This document shows, piece after piece, positions 9,122 to 18,443 of a stretch of DNA of 64,000 nucleotides (the first letter of the stretch is position 1; each line of letters starts with the position of its first letter). Under the pieces are notes generated by a model. That model was not told where the DNA came from, made no database searches, and saw only the letters and a program-made list of their open reading frames with translations. The stretch lies in NCBI GenBank assembly GCA_000242235.1, contig JH590863.1, positions 124,001 through 188,000 on the forward strand, in the 5' to 3' direction. The DNA is from Stomatobaculum longum (GTDB lineage: Bacteria; Bacillota; Clostridia; Lachnospirales; Lachnospiraceae). A program made the position numbers and the translations under genes.

Positions 9122-10663
9122 ATGCCGCAGCATCCGCCGTTTCCGAAAAAGCTGCCGCCTCTACGGCTCAAAAACGTACTCATTGTGCTGCTTCTTCTTG
9201 TGGGGCTCCTGCCGCTCTGCCTTTCCGGGCTGGTGGCGACCAACAGTTTCCGGCAAAGTCTCCTGGACACCCACAAGGCAGAGGTGCAGGAGAGAAGCGG
9301 CATCCTGTCGACCAAGCTGACCCGGACGGGCTATCTCCACAATCAGGACAAAAAAGACAACAGTCTGAATTCGGAGCTCGAGATCATCGCGCAGAGTTAC
9401 CACGGGCGCATTCTGGTTGTGGATCAGAACTATCGCATCATAGAGGACAGCTTCCATCTTGCCGAGGGACGCTATCATATCGCGCCGGAGGTGATACGGA
9501 GCTTTCGCGGCGAGAACGCGACCAACTACAATGCCGACAAGTACTACATGGTGCAGACTACGCCAATTTACGACTCCCTTGACGTGAAGGCGGAAGACAG
9601 AGTGGTGGAGGGGGTGCTGCTCTTCATCTCGTCCACGGAATTGCAGCGCACGGAATTGCAGGGGGTGGGCGAGACCCTGCGCATTTTTACGGTGGCGGTC
9701 GGGCTGCTGCTCGCGCTGATCAGCGTAATCCTGGCCTCTCTGATTCTGCGCCCGTTCGCGGAACTCCGCGCGGCGCTCCGCAAGGTGTCGGTCGGCAATC
9801 TGAACGAGACGGTTGAGCAGAACAGCTACCTCGTGACCGCACAGATCAGCGAGGATGTCAACGCGACGCTCCGGAAACTTCGCGCGCTGAACGAGTCGCG
9901 CCAGGAGTTTGTCTCGAATGTCTCGCATGAGTTAAAGACGCCGATTACCTCGATGCGCGTGCTCGCGGACTCTCTGATTTCGGCGGGCGATGCGCCGCTG
10001 GAACTCTACAAGGAGTTTATGACCGATATCTCGAAGGAGATTGACCGCGAGGCAAAGATTATCGACGACCTTCTGAGTCTGGTCCGCATGGACCGCTCGG
10101 GCACGGTGCTGAACCGGAAGGAGACCGATATGCACGAGATGCTCGAGCAGATTCTGAAGCGCCTCCGCCCGCTCGCGAAGGTGAATCAGATCGAGCTGAC
10201 CCTGCATACGGTGCGGGAGGTCACGGCCGAGGTGGACGAGGTGAAGCTTTCGCTCGCCATCATGAACTTGGTCGAGAACGGCATCAAGTATAACGGCAAC
10301 CAGAAGGACGGCTATGTGCAGGTCACGCTCGATGCGGATCACCAGTTCTGCTATATCCGCGTCGAGGACAACGGCATCGGCATCCCGGAGGATCAGCAGG
10401 AACTGGTCTTTGAGCGCTTTCACCGCGTGGACAAGGCGCGCTCCCGCGAGACCGGCGGCACGGGACTCGGGCTCGCAATCACGAAGGAAATCATCCTTCT
10501 GCACCAAGGCATGATACGCCTGACCAGTGAAGTCGGAAAGGGCAGTACCTTCCTGGTGCGCATTCCGCTCAAGTATATCGAGAGTAGCACGCCCGCCCAG
10601 GCGGCCTCGCAGAAGAAGAGCCGGAGAGAGCGGGGAAAGAGAGGTGAGGCGCGTGGCGAATAA
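9122..10663 (+). CDS. Sensor histidine kinase (PhoR/WalK-like), no adjacent response regulator
   Basis: A membrane sensor kinase of 513 residues. The ATG at 9122 follows AAAGGAG; the frame's upstream extension to 9014 has no signal. It has transmembrane helix 1 (about 15-42), an extracytoplasmic sensor of about 150 residues (PAS/dCACHE-like, ILVVDQNYRIIEDS), transmembrane helix 2 (about 190-215), a HAMP region, a HisKA domain with phospho-acceptor His269 in SHELKTP, and a HATPase domain with N box (NLVENGIKY), G1 box (VEDNGIGIP), F box and G2 box (GTGLGLAI). The gene before it is divergent, and the gene after it encodes a GerMN lipoprotein overlapping by 11 nt. No partner regulator lies in the window, so the kinase is separated from its regulator or its partner is elsewhere. 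Confidence 0.92.
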   Translation: MPQHPPFPKKLPPLRLKNVLIVLLLLVGLLPLCLSGLVATNSFRQSLLDTHKAEVQERSGILSTKLTRTGYLHNQDKKDNSLNSELEIIAQSYHGRILVVDQNYRIIEDSFHLAEGRYHIAPEVIRSFRGENATNYNADKYYMVQTTPIYDSLDVKAEDRVVEGVLLFISSTELQRTELQGVGETLRIFTVAVGLLLALISVILASLILRPFAELRAALRKVSVGNLNETVEQNSYLVTAQISEDVNATLRKLRALNESRQEFVSNVSHELKTPITSMRVLADSLISAGDAPLELYKEFMTDISKEIDREAKIIDDLLSLVRMDRSGTVLNRKETDMHEMLEQILKRLRPLAKVNQIELTLHTVREVTAEVDEVKLSLAIMNLVENGIKYNGNQKDGYVQVTLDADHQFCYIRVEDNGIGIPEDQQELVFERFHRVDKARSRETGGTGLGLAITKEIILLHQGMIRLTSEVGKGSTFLVRIPLKYIESSTPAQAASQKKSRRERGKRGEARGE

Positions 10664-11630
10664 ACAAAGAGGGTGGCTCATCCTGCTGCTCTGCCTGCTG
10701 TGCCTCTGCGGCTGTAGCCGAAAGGAAGCGGGCGCGGACCCGTCGGCGGGGCGCTATGCGATTTACTATCTGGACAAGACAGCGACCAAACTGACGCCGC
10801 TCATTTACGAGACCCAGACCACGGACAAGAATCAGCTGGTCGGCGAACTCATGCAGCAGTTTCTGCATGTGCCAAGCGCCGAGGATCTGATCACGGCGAC
10901 GGGAGACAAGACGCGCTACGAGTCCTTCAGTTTTGACGACAAGGTGCTCTATGTCTACTTTGACGAGAACTACCAGGACTTGAAGACCGACCGGAAGACC
11001 CTCTGCTCGGCGGCATTGACCGAGACGCTCGCGCAGATCATAGGCGTCGAACATGTCGGCATTTACAGCGGCGGAAAGCCGCTCGCCGGGGTGGACGGCA
11101 GTCTTCTGGGGCCTTTCAGCGAAAATGATTTCGTGAACAGCGTCTCGGATGTGAACAGCTATGAGACCGTGGAGCTGCCACTCTACTTTGCGGCGGCGGA
11201 CGGCAAAAAATTTACCGAGGAGACCCGCAGCGTGACCTACCGCGCGAACACCCTGCTCGAGCAGGTCGCGGTGGAGCAGCTGATTGCGGGGCCGCGGGGC
11301 AGTGGCAAGGCCATACTTCCGCCGGAGACCAAGTTACTCAGCATCTCGGTTAATGAAAACATCTGCTATTTGAATTTCAGCAAAGAATTTCTGAATCCGG
11401 TCACGGGCGTGAGCCCCGATGTGAGTCTCTATGCGCTCGTGGACACCTTGACCGGACTCAAAACCGTACAGCGGGTTCGCATCTCGGTCGAGGGCTCCCA
11501 GTCCGTGCTGTTCCGGGACACCATCTCCCTTGACGCGCTCTTTGAGCAGAATCTCGACTATGTCGGCAAGGGCTTGCCCGGGAATACCGCTTCGCCTAGC
11601 GAAACCGCTGCGACGGATGCATCGCAGTAA
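10653..11630 (+). CDS. GerMN-domain lipoprotein
   Basis: A secreted lipoprotein of about 325 residues. The GTG at 10653 was taken as start (GAGGTGAGG upstream; GTG at 10644 is an alternative). The signal peptide ends in LCGC with the lipidated cysteine at residue 21. Two GerMN-like repeats follow: about 50-135 (TPLIYETQ..KVLYVYFDENYQDL) and 180-280 (LPLYFAAADGKK..ICYLNFSKEFL). GerMN proteins include the sporulation protein GerM and the actinobacterial LpqB, which is encoded after the kinase MtrB. The overlap with the kinase gene suggests this lipoprotein works with the kinase at the membrane surface. The sporulation link is not shown by this sequence. Confidence 0.85.
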   Translation: MANKQRGWLILLLCLLCLCGCSRKEAGADPSAGRYAIYYLDKTATKLTPLIYETQTTDKNQLVGELMQQFLHVPSAEDLITATGDKTRYESFSFDDKVLYVYFDENYQDLKTDRKTLCSAALTETLAQIIGVEHVGIYSGGKPLAGVDGSLLGPFSENDFVNSVSDVNSYETVELPLYFAAADGKKFTEETRSVTYRANTLLEQVAVEQLIAGPRGSGKAILPPETKLLSISVNENICYLNFSKEFLNPVTGVSPDVSLYALVDTLTGLKTVQRVRISVEGSQSVLFRDTISLDALFEQNLDYVGKGLPGNTASPSETAATDASQ

Positions 11631-11690
11631 GCAGTCGGTTTGAAGTAAATTGATTTATCTTTAGAAAATTCAGTTCGGAGAAAACAGAAT

Positions 11691-13964
11691 ATGAGACGTC
11701 CGCTGGAAGTACTGGCAGTCGGGGTTGTGCTTGGAGAGCTGCTTTGCCTCGCCGGAATCCGCGGAATTTTACTGTTCCTGCTCTGTCTCTGCCCGGCACT
11801 CTTAGCGTTTTTTTGGCGCGGGGTGCGGCGGCGCATCCTTCTTGTCCTTGTCCTCGGCGCGGTCGCCGGGGCGCTTCGGTTGCAACTTGCCCTTTTGCCG
11901 GGGCGCGCCGAGCGGCAGTTACAGCGCGCCGAGGGAGCCGCTGCGACCTTTCGCGGGCGCATTGCGGAAATCGAGCCGCGCGGCGAGCTGACGCGCGTCC
12001 GCTGCGGCAGCGTGTACCTTTTGCTCCGGGAGAGCGACGGAGAGCGCCTCGCGCTCGGGCGCGTGTTGACGGCGAGCGGCAACTTAAGCCCGATCGCAGC
12101 GCCGACCAACCCCGGAGAATTTGACTACCGGGCCTATTGCCGCGCGCGCGGTGTGACGCACCGCATGCAGGTACGGCGGTATCGCGTGGAGGGCAGGGCG
12201 AGTCCGCTCGCGGAGGGGCTCAGGCGCTTTCGAAGCGTTGCACTGGAGCGGCTCAAAGCAGTCTGCCCCGAACAGGAGGCCGGCTATCTCGCCGCGCTCT
12301 TACTCGGCGACAAGCACGCGCTCAGCGAGGACTTCTACGATCTCTACCGGAAAAACGGCATTGCGCATCTGCTCGCAATCAGCGGGCTGCACACCGGCTT
12401 TCTGGGGCTCGCGCTCTACCGTCTGCTTCGGAAAAAGTGCGGGCTTTCTCTGAGCGCTGTCGTCACGGCGCTGTTTCTCTGCCTTTATGCGGCGCTGACC
12501 GGCGGAGACACCGGCGTTTTTCGGAGCAGCCTGATGCTCGGCCTCGGTTTTCTCGCGCTCTGTCTCGGCAGAAGCTATGATCTTCGGAGCGCTGCCGCCT
12601 TTGCCCTTCTGTTTCTTCTTTTCCTCTCGCCGCTGCAACTCTTTCAGTGCGGCTTTCAACTCTCTTTTCTCGCAGTCTTTTCAATCGGCGGTCCCGGCAA
12701 GGCACTCACGGAGCGCTTTGCGGCAAGGCGAAAGCTTTGTGCCGCGTTTTTGCAGAGTCTCACGGTTTTTCTGATTACACTTCCCGTCATTTCCTACTGG
12801 TTCTTTTCCCTGCCGCCCTACGGCATACTCCTCAATTTACTTGTCATTCCGATGACAGGCGCGCTGCTGCTACTCGGGTTTATGCTGCTCGCCGCGGCAT
12901 TCGCCGCGCCGCCGCTCGCGCTGTGTTGCGGACAAATATTGCACCTTGCGCTCGGAATGCAGATTCTGCTCTGCCGTTTTGTAGAGCATCTGCCGTTTCA
13001 CCGCATCCTGCTCGGGCGGCCGAAGGCTTGGCAGCTTGTCGCCTACAGCCTCTGCCTGTCGCTTAGCTTCCGGCTGCTACTCGACAGAGAGTCTCGTCCC
13101 AAAGAGAAGCGGCAGCGGACATTGCGCCTCGTGTTGTTCCTTTGCGCCGCGCTCGGCGCGGGGATCAGTCTCCTGCCGATCAGGAGCCGCGTGCCCCGTG
13201 TCTGGGTTCTCGACATAGGCCAGGGCGATTCCATCGTAATCGAGCAGGGCAGCCGCTGCATCACAATCGACGGCGGCAGCACTTCGCGGCCGGACTGCGG
13301 GAAACAGGTCATAGAGCCGTTTCTTATGAGCCGCGCACTCGGAATCGTGGACGCCGCCTTTCTGACCCATGCGGATCTGGATCACACGAACGGCCTAAGC
13401 TACCTTGCAAGCAGGGGCTCGGGGATACGGGTGAAGCGCGTCATTTTGAATCCGGCGGCGGAGACCGATTCGCATTATGCGAAATTGATGACTTCGCTCA
13501 GGGAAAATCCGGAGACAGAACTTTTCTTTATGGGCGCGGGCGATGTCTACGGAAACTTTCATTGTCTCTGGCCGCCGCGGGAGGTGCTGCCGGAGGAGGT
13601 CAACGAGCAGTCCTTAATCCTCCTCTTCACGGCAAACGGCAAGCGCTGCCTCTTTACGGGCGATGCGGGACAGCCGAGCGAGGAGAAACTGCTGGAGCGG
13701 CTTGCCGCTCCCGAACGGGCTGCCGAGCGCGCCGCGCTCACGGACATCGATCTCCTGAAGGTCGGACACCACGGCTCGAGAGGGGCGAGCAGCGAGGCCT
13801 TTCTCGCGCTGCTTTCGCCGGACTGCGCGCTGATTTCCTGCGGGCGGGGCAATTCCTACGGGCATCCGCACGCCGAGGCGATGGAGCGTCTTCGCCGCCA
13901 TGCGGGACAGGTGCACAGCACGGCGAAGGAGGGAGCCCTTTCGGTGGAACTTTTGCCAAACTGA
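11691..13964 (+). CDS. comEC: ComEC/Rec2-type DNA uptake channel with metallo-beta-lactamase domain
   Basis: A 757-residue polytopic protein: N-terminal helices, an extracytoplasmic OB-fold-like DUF4131 region (about 75-165), the central Competence domain (about 190-460; AISGLHTGFLG is typical) and a C-terminal metallo-beta-lactamase fold (about 500-757) with the motifs LDIGQGDS, THADLDHTNG and GHHGS. In competent bacteria it conducts single-stranded DNA across the membrane, and the beta-lactamase domain probably degrades the other strand. The length is typical. It starts with ATG after GGAGAAAAC, 60 nt after the GerMN gene. Its presence alone does not prove natural competence. Confidence 0.95.
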   Translation: MRRPLEVLAVGVVLGELLCLAGIRGILLFLLCLCPALLAFFWRGVRRRILLVLVLGAVAGALRLQLALLPGRAERQLQRAEGAAATFRGRIAEIEPRGELTRVRCGSVYLLLRESDGERLALGRVLTASGNLSPIAAPTNPGEFDYRAYCRARGVTHRMQVRRYRVEGRASPLAEGLRRFRSVALERLKAVCPEQEAGYLAALLLGDKHALSEDFYDLYRKNGIAHLLAISGLHTGFLGLALYRLLRKKCGLSLSAVVTALFLCLYAALTGGDTGVFRSSLMLGLGFLALCLGRSYDLRSAAAFALLFLLFLSPLQLFQCGFQLSFLAVFSIGGPGKALTERFAARRKLCAAFLQSLTVFLITLPVISYWFFSLPPYGILLNLLVIPMTGALLLLGFMLLAAAFAAPPLALCCGQILHLALGMQILLCRFVEHLPFHRILLGRPKAWQLVAYSLCLSLSFRLLLDRESRPKEKRQRTLRLVLFLCAALGAGISLLPIRSRVPRVWVLDIGQGDSIVIEQGSRCITIDGGSTSRPDCGKQVIEPFLMSRALGIVDAAFLTHADLDHTNGLSYLASRGSGIRVKRVILNPAAETDSHYAKLMTSLRENPETELFFMGAGDVYGNFHCLWPPREVLPEEVNEQSLILLFTANGKRCLFTGDAGQPSEEKLLERLAAPERAAERAALTDIDLLKVGHHGSRGASSEAFLALLSPDCALISCGRGNSYGHPHAEAMERLRRHAGQVHSTAKEGALSVELLPN

Positions 13965-13979
13965 AAAAAGTTGAAAAAA

Positions 13980-14006
13980 TTAGCACTCATCTATTGACAG
14001 TGCTAA
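13980..14006 (+). promoter_or_regulatory. CIRCE operator (HrcA site) upstream of clpB
   Basis: TTAGCACTC at 13980-13988, a 9-nt spacer, and CAGTGCTAA at 13998-14006. The consensus is TTAGCACTC-N9-GAGTGCTAA, so there is one mismatch (C for G at the first base of the right arm). It overlaps the -35 element of the clpB promoter, where HrcA binding would block RNA polymerase. Confidence 0.92.
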
Positions 14007-14022
14007 CAACGACTGCTATACT
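13994..14022 (+). promoter_or_regulatory. Consensus sigma-A promoter of clpB
   Basis: TTGACA at 13994-13999, 17-bp spacer, TATACT at 14017-14022. The -35 box lies inside the CIRCE spacer and right arm. Confidence 0.92.
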
Positions 14023-14084
14023 GGGCACAGTTCAAAGAATGTTATATAGCATGTATAGCAGCATAGCAAAGCGAGGTGAAGTGC

Positions 14085-16685
14085 ATGAATATCAGCAAGT
14101 TTACACAAAAATCTCAGGAAGCGATTGCCGCAGCGGAGAAGCTGGCGAGCCAAAACGGCAACCAGCAGATTGACGAAGAGCATCTGCTCAGCGCTCTGCT
14201 GACCGTTTCGGACTCCCTGATTGCAAGCCTCGTCGCGAAGATGGGGATACAAAAAGAAGCGTTTCTCGACGAGAGCGAGGCTCTGATCCAAAAACTCCCG
14301 AAGGTGAGCGGCGGCGGCCAGGAATATGTGAGCGCGGACTTGAACCGCGCTTTGAACGGCGCGGAGGATGAGGCAAAGGCGATGGGAGATGACTATGTCT
14401 CCGTCGAGCATTTGTTCCTAAGTCTCTTAAAGAATCCGAACCGCGCCCTGAAGGAACTCTTCCGGACCTACGGCATTACCCGCGAGAAATTCCTGCAGGC
14501 ACTCTCGACGGTTCGCGGCAACCAGCGCGTCACCTCGGATAACCCCGAGGCAACCTACGACACGCTGAATAAGTACGGCTACGACCTCGTGGAGCGCGCG
14601 CGGGATCAGGAGCTCGATCCCGTGATCGGCAGAGACGAGGAGATTCGGAACGCAATCCGCATCTTAAGCCGAAAGACCAAGAATAACCCGGTACTGATCG
14701 GTGAGCCCGGCGTCGGCAAAACAGCCGTTGTCGAGGGACTTGCCCAGCGTATTGTGCGCGGCGATGTGCCCGAGGGGCTCAAAGACAAGCGGCTCTTTGC
14801 GCTCGATATGGGCGCTCTGGTCGCGGGTGCCAAGTACCGCGGCGAGTTCGAGGAGAGACTGAAGGCCGTGCTCGAGGAAGTCAAGAAGAGCGAGGGCGAG
14901 GTGATACTCTTCATCGATGAGCTCCACACGATTGTGGGCGCGGGCGCATCCGAGGGTAGCATGGATGCCGGCAATATGTTAAAGCCCATGCTTGCGCGCG
15001 GCGAGCTCCACTGCATCGGTGCGACGACCCTTGACGAGTACCGGAAGTACATTGAAAAGGATCCGGCGCTCGAGCGGCGGTTCCAGCCGATTCTCGTGGA
15101 TCAGCCGACCGTGGAGGATACGATTTCGATTCTCCGCGGCTTGAAGGAGCGCTATGAGAACTACCACCATGTGAAGATTCAGGACGGCGCACTGGTCAGC
15201 GCGGCCGTGCTCTCGGACCGCTATATCACCGACCGCTTCCTGCCCGACAAGGCAATCGACCTGGTCGATGAGGCCTGCGCGATGATTAAGACCGAGCTCG
15301 ACTCTTTGCCGGCGGAACTCGACGAGATGAATCGCCGCCGCATGCAGCTCGAAATCGAGGCGACGGCGCTCCGGAAGGAGACCGACAATCTCTCGAAGGA
15401 GAGACTCGAGGCCATCGAGAAAGAGCTTGCCGAGAAGAAGGCAGCGTTTGCCGAGGCAAAGGCAAAGTGGGAGAATGAGAAGGCAAGTGTCTCGAAGCTC
15501 GCCGAAATCCGGCAGCAGATTGAGGATACGAACCACGAGATTCAGGCGGCGCAGCAGGCCTATGACCTGAATAAGGCCGCAGAGCTTCAGTACGGCAAGC
15601 TTCCCGAGCTGCAGAAACAGCTCGCAGCCGAGGAGGCGAAGGTGCAGGGGCAGGACTTCTCGCTCGTGCACGAGGCAGTCACCGAGAATGAAATCGCAAA
15701 GATTATTTCCCGCTGGACCAACATTCCGGTCGCAAAGCTGACGGAATCCGAGAAGAATAAGACCCTGCATCTCGACGACACCCTGCATCAGCGCGTCATC
15801 GGCCAGGATGAAGCGGTCGAGAAGGTCGCGGAGGCCATCCAGAGAAGCAAGGCGGGCATCAAGGATCCGTCGAAGCCGATCGGCTCCTTCCTGTTCCTCG
15901 GCCCGACCGGTGTCGGCAAGACCGAGCTCGCGAAGAGCCTCGCGGCGGCTCTCTTTGACGATGAGAGCGCCATGGTGCGACTTGATATGTCGGAGTACAT
16001 GGAGAAGTTCTCCGTGTCGCGTCTGATCGGAGCGCCTCCGGGCTATGTGGGCTATGACGAGGGCGGCCAGCTGACCGAGGCAGTCAGAAGAAAGCCCTAC
16101 TCCGTGGTTCTGTTCGATGAGGTCGAGAAGGCGCACCCGGATGTGTTCAATGTCCTCTTGCAGGTGCTTGACGACGGCCGCATCACCGATTCGCTCGGAA
16201 AGACCGTGGACTTTAAGAACACGATTATCATCATGACAAGTAACTTGGGCTCCCAGTATCTTCTGGACGGCATTGACGAGCAGGGTAATATTAAGCCCGA
16301 GGCGGCCGCGGCGGTCGACGCCGACGTAAAGGCGCACTTCCGCCCCGAATTCCTGAACCGTCTCGATGAGATCATCATGTTCAAGCCGCTCACGAAGCAG
16401 AATATCGGCGGCATTGTGGATCTCCTTCTGCAGGAGACCAATGAGCGTCTCGCGGATCAGGAGATTTCGATCGAACTTACGCCTGCGGCCAAGCAGTATG
16501 TCGCGGACGAGGGCTACGATCCGGCCTTCGGTGCGAGACCGTTAAAGCGCTTCCTGCAAAAGCATGTGGAGACCCTCGCGGCAAAGCTGATTCTGAGCAG
16601 CGACAGCGGACTGCATAAGGGCGCTGTGATTCGGATGGATGTCGACGAGAAGAAGGGCGGTCTCAAGGCGGAAGTGGTCGTCTGA
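14085..16685 (+). CDS. clpB: ATP-dependent disaggregase ClpB
   Basis: An 866-residue Hsp100 chaperone that resolubilises aggregated proteins with DnaK. The ATG at 14085, 8 nt after GAGG, is preferred over an in-frame GTG at 14076. It has a Clp N-domain repeat (1-145), AAA1 with Walker [10 protein letters not shown] and Walker [10 protein letters not shown], the long M-domain coiled coil (about 400-530, [17 protein letters not shown]) that separates ClpB from ClpA/ClpC, and AAA2 with Walker [10 protein letters not shown] and the pore loop GYVGYDEGG. No ClpP-binding IGF/L loop was noticed. Expression is controlled by the CIRCE-overlapped promoter. Confidence 0.97.
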   Translation: MNISKFTQKSQEAIAAAEKLASQNGNQQIDEEHLLSALLTVSDSLIASLVAKMGIQKEAFLDESEALIQKLPKVSGGGQEYVSADLNRALNGAEDEAKAMGDDYVSVEHLFLSLLKNPNRALKELFRTYGITREKFLQALSTVRGNQRVTSDNPEATYDTLNKYGYDLVERARDQELDPVIGRDEEIRNAIRILSRKTKNNPVLIGEPGVGKTAVVEGLAQRIVRGDVPEGLKDKRLFALDMGALVAGAKYRGEFEERLKAVLEEVKKSEGEVILFIDELHTIVGAGASEGSMDAGNMLKPMLARGELHCIGATTLDEYRKYIEKDPALERRFQPILVDQPTVEDTISILRGLKERYENYHHVKIQDGALVSAAVLSDRYITDRFLPDKAIDLVDEACAMIKTELDSLPAELDEMNRRRMQLEIEATALRKETDNLSKERLEAIEKELAEKKAAFAEAKAKWENEKASVSKLAEIRQQIEDTNHEIQAAQQAYDLNKAAELQYGKLPELQKQLAAEEAKVQGQDFSLVHEAVTENEIAKIISRWTNIPVAKLTESEKNKTLHLDDTLHQRVIGQDEAVEKVAEAIQRSKAGIKDPSKPIGSFLFLGPTGVGKTELAKSLAAALFDDESAMVRLDMSEYMEKFSVSRLIGAPPGYVGYDEGGQLTEAVRRKPYSVVLFDEVEKAHPDVFNVLLQVLDDGRITDSLGKTVDFKNTIIIMTSNLGSQYLLDGIDEQGNIKPEAAAAVDADVKAHFRPEFLNRLDEIIMFKPLTKQNIGGIVDLLLQETNERLADQEISIELTPAAKQYVADEGYDPAFGARPLKRFLQKHVETLAAKLILSSDSGLHKGAVIRMDVDEKKGGLKAEVVV

Positions 16686-16716
16686 AAGATGCGCACAACA
16701 GAATTGATATAAGAGA

Positions 16717-16745
16717 TAAGCCCCGGGAAACCGGGGCTTATTTTT
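16717..16745 (+). terminator. Rho-independent terminator after clpB
   Basis: ATAAGCCCCGG, loop GAAA, CCGGGGCTTAT followed by TTTTG. It makes clpB a single-gene unit. Confidence 0.93.
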
Positions 16746-16783
16746 GTGTCCGGAGAGGCTGTCTCGTCAATTTCCGGACATTG

Positions 16784-16792
16784 TGGTAAAAT
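16784..16792 (+). promoter_or_regulatory. Extended -10 promoter upstream of plsC
   Basis: TGGTAAAAT matches an extended -10 (TGnTANNNT). No good -35 box is visible. It lies after the clpB terminator and 37 nt before the plsC start. Confidence 0.45.
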
Positions 16793-16828
16793 AGATAAAA
16801 ATACAATCGCCGTGGGAAGGAAGTGCGT

Positions 16829-17578
16829 ATGATTCGCGCCGTTTTTTGCTTTATCGAGATTTTTTTATTTCTGGTTCTGGGTCTCCCGGTGCTCCTGGTG
16901 CTCTGGATTTATCAGCTGTTCAACCCGCATCGCGTCTCGGAGCGCGCGCAGTGGTATGTCGCCTGGATACTCGGCGTCATCACGCGGACCGCACTCGGCG
17001 GGAAGAAACTGACCGTCCTTGGACTCGAGAACATACCCCGGGACGAGGGGGTTGTCTTCATGGGCAACCACAGAAGTTATTTTGACATCATCTGCACCTA
17101 TCCGATTCTCCCGGTGCAGACCGGTTTCCTCGCGAAGGACGGGCTCTATAAGGTGCCGTCGCTCCGCCGCTGGATGCAGCTTCTGCACTGCCAGTTCCTC
17201 GACCGGAAGGACATCCGGAAGGGCATGGAGACCATCAAGACTTGCACGGAACTCGTGAAGAACGGAACCTCGATCTGGGTATTCCCGGAGGGCAGCCGCA
17301 CGAAGAATCCCGACCCGACCGCGCTGAGCCCCTTCCACGCGGGCAGCTTTAAAATAGCCGAGCGCGCGAATGCGTATATTGTACCGGTCGCAATCTACGG
17401 CACCGACGTGCTCTGGGAGAATCAGTTCCCGGCAGTCCGCCCGACCGACATCACGATTGAATTCGGAAAGCCCTTCCGCGCGTCAAAACTGCCGCAGGAG
17501 ATGAAGAAAAAGGTCAGCGAGTACACGGCGGCGCGGATTCGCGAGATGCTGGTCGAAGAGGAGCGGCGCCGCGCATGA
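16829..17578 (+). CDS. plsC: 1-acyl-sn-glycerol-3-phosphate acyltransferase
   Basis: Acylates lysophosphatidic acid to phosphatidic acid at the membrane. The 249-residue product begins with a hydrophobic helix (about 5-30), followed by the acyltransferase motif NHRSYFD (HX4D), the glycerol-phosphate-binding FPEGSR and a later VPVAIYG block. The ATG at 16829 fits the GGAAGG at 16815-16820 better than the in-frame GTG at 16823. It overlaps pheA by 4 nt (ATGA), so the two are translationally coupled although functionally unrelated. Confidence 0.93.
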   Translation: MIRAVFCFIEIFLFLVLGLPVLLVLWIYQLFNPHRVSERAQWYVAWILGVITRTALGGKKLTVLGLENIPRDEGVVFMGNHRSYFDIICTYPILPVQTGFLAKDGLYKVPSLRRWMQLLHCQFLDRKDIRKGMETIKTCTELVKNGTSIWVFPEGSRTKNPDPTALSPFHAGSFKIAERANAYIVPVAIYGTDVLWENQFPAVRPTDITIEFGKPFRASKLPQEMKKKVSEYTAARIREMLVEEERRRA

Positions 17579-18435
17579 GTCAGGATACCTTCGGCTACGA
17601 GCGCTGTGAGCGCTTGCCGCACGCAGAGCGCATTGTCTATCAGGGGCTCGAGGGTGCCTACAGCAATCTCGCGGCCGTGCAGTTTTTTTCGCAGTATCCG
17701 GAAGCGGGCTTTTCGCATGTGAAGACCTTTGATGCGGCGGTGCGCGCGGTCGATGAAGGCACAGGCGACTATGCCGTGCTCCCGATCGAGAATTCGACCG
17801 CGGGCAGTGTCGCGGACAGCTACGACGCGCTCGCAAAGCGCGAGGTTTCGGTGGTCGGCGAGTATCTCTTGCCGGTCCGGCACGCATTGCTCGCGTGCGG
17901 CGATGCCGCCCTCGCGGACATCCGAACCGTCTACTCGCACCCGCAGGGCATCAAGCAGTGTGCGCCGTTTTTTGAGGAGCACCCGGAGATTGAGGCGGTC
18001 GCGGTTTCGAATACCGCCGTTGCCGCTCAGCTGGTGCAGGCGATGGGAAAAAGCAGCGCCGCGGCGATTGCCTCCGCCTATGCGGGACAGATTTACGGCC
18101 TCAAGGTGCTGATTCCGACCCTGAACTACCGCGCGGAGAACACAACCCGCTTTCTGATTGTCGGAAAAGAAAAGTTATACTTGTGTGGCGCAAAGACCGT
18201 GAGTCTCATGATGGAGACCCGCCACGAGGCAGGCGCGCTCTACCATGTGCTCGGCGCACTCTACGCGGAAGGCATTAACCTGCTCCGCCTCGCGGCGCGC
18301 CCCGTACCGGAAGTCAGCTGGGCATACCGTTTCTTTCTCGATTTTTCGGGAAGTTTGGAAGAAGCTGCGGTACAGCGCGCGCTCCGAGAGGTGGAGCGTC
18401 TCAGCACGAGTTTGCGCATTTTGGGTTGCTTCTAG
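17575..18435 (+). CDS. pheA: Prephenate dehydratase with ACT domain
   Basis: Converts prephenate to phenylpyruvate in phenylalanine synthesis. The 286-residue monofunctional enzyme has the catalytic domain at about 20-200 (YQGLEGAYS; LPIENSTAGSV; the catalytic TRF in NTTRFLIVG) and a C-terminal ACT domain at about 210-286. In the ACT domain the usual ESRP effector motif reads AARP and the GALV region reads AGALY, so feedback by phenylalanine may be altered. It has no chorismate mutase domain. It starts inside the plsC stop and is followed 8 nt later by the ppx gene. Confidence 0.94.
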   Translation: MSQDTFGYERCERLPHAERIVYQGLEGAYSNLAAVQFFSQYPEAGFSHVKTFDAAVRAVDEGTGDYAVLPIENSTAGSVADSYDALAKREVSVVGEYLLPVRHALLACGDAALADIRTVYSHPQGIKQCAPFFEEHPEIEAVAVSNTAVAAQLVQAMGKSSAAAIASAYAGQIYGLKVLIPTLNYRAENTTRFLIVGKEKLYLCGAKTVSLMMETRHEAGALYHVLGALYAEGINLLRLAARPVPEVSWAYRFFLDFSGSLEEAAVQRALREVERLSTSLRILGCF

Positions 18436-18443
18436 GAGGAACT

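Noticed and set aside
14979-16337. Minus-strand open frame of 452 codons opposite clpB
   Set aside because: A shadow of the high-GC clpB coding pattern; no ribosome site and no recognisable protein motif.
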